Of a stretch of DNA of 34,573 nucleotides, positions 34,573 to 34,573 are shown piece by piece. Numbering within the stretch: position 1 is the first letter of the stretch; every line of letters starts with the position of its first letter. The notes below the pieces were generated by a model. That model made no database searches. It was not told the origin of the DNA and saw only the letters and a program-made list of their open reading frames with translations. Source of the stretch: Acidimicrobiales bacterium (GTDB lineage: Bacteria; Actinomycetota; Acidimicrobiia; Acidimicrobiales; SZUA-35); NCBI GenBank assembly GCA_020628065.1, contig JAHDFR010000003.1, positions 54,406 through 88,978 of the forward strand, in the 5' to 3' direction. Both the position numbers and the translations under genes were made by a program.

Positions 34573-34573
34573 C

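Noticed and set aside
1-34573. CRISPR arrays, tRNA/rRNA genes, transposons or prophage
   Set aside because: No regularly spaced repeats, no recognisable tRNA or rRNA sequence, and no transposase, integrase or phage structural motifs were seen by eye; a tRNAscan/Infernal run would be needed to exclude small RNAs.

Overview
High-GC bacterial window, probably actinobacterial (inferred from gene content and codon bias only). No rRNA, tRNA, CRISPR or transposase was recognised. Left to right: (i) the 5' part of a minus-strand CREST/ceramidase-like membrane protein running off the left edge and absent from the ORF track; (ii) a two-gene molybdopterin oxidoreductase complex whose FeS subunit is fused to an NrfD/DmsC-like anchor; (iii) a secreted LVIVD-type protein with an inserted PA domain; (iv) pyrE; (v) a minus-strand purine/N-carbamoyl catabolic gene set: two fold-type II PLP enzymes, an SsnA-like amidohydrolase, an FAD-less XdhD-like molybdenum hydroxylase, an N-carbamoyl-D-amino-acid hydrolase, a short YgfK-like FeS protein and an 8-oxoguanine-deaminase-like amidohydrolase. 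This set is split by a block of sigma factor, acidic membrane protein and PPC-repeat/metzincin protein; (vi) a retropepsin-like protease / RimK-RCK_C / AstE-like operon; (vii) an alpha/beta hydrolase with a predicted Cys nucleophile, a non-pyrrolysine MttB homologue, an SNase-LTD lipoprotein, a methyltransferase, a 6-PGDH-like dehydrogenase and an LLM-class oxidoreductase ending in a 14-bp tandem repeat at the window edge. Best candidates for new biology: the FAD-less Xdh paired with a YgfK that appears to lack its flavin/NAD(P) domain, with xdh and ssnA in the same frame separated by one UAG; the RimK-RCK_C/protease/AstE operon; and the sigma/acidic protein/metzincin block. All functional calls come from reading motifs by eye; no database search was run.
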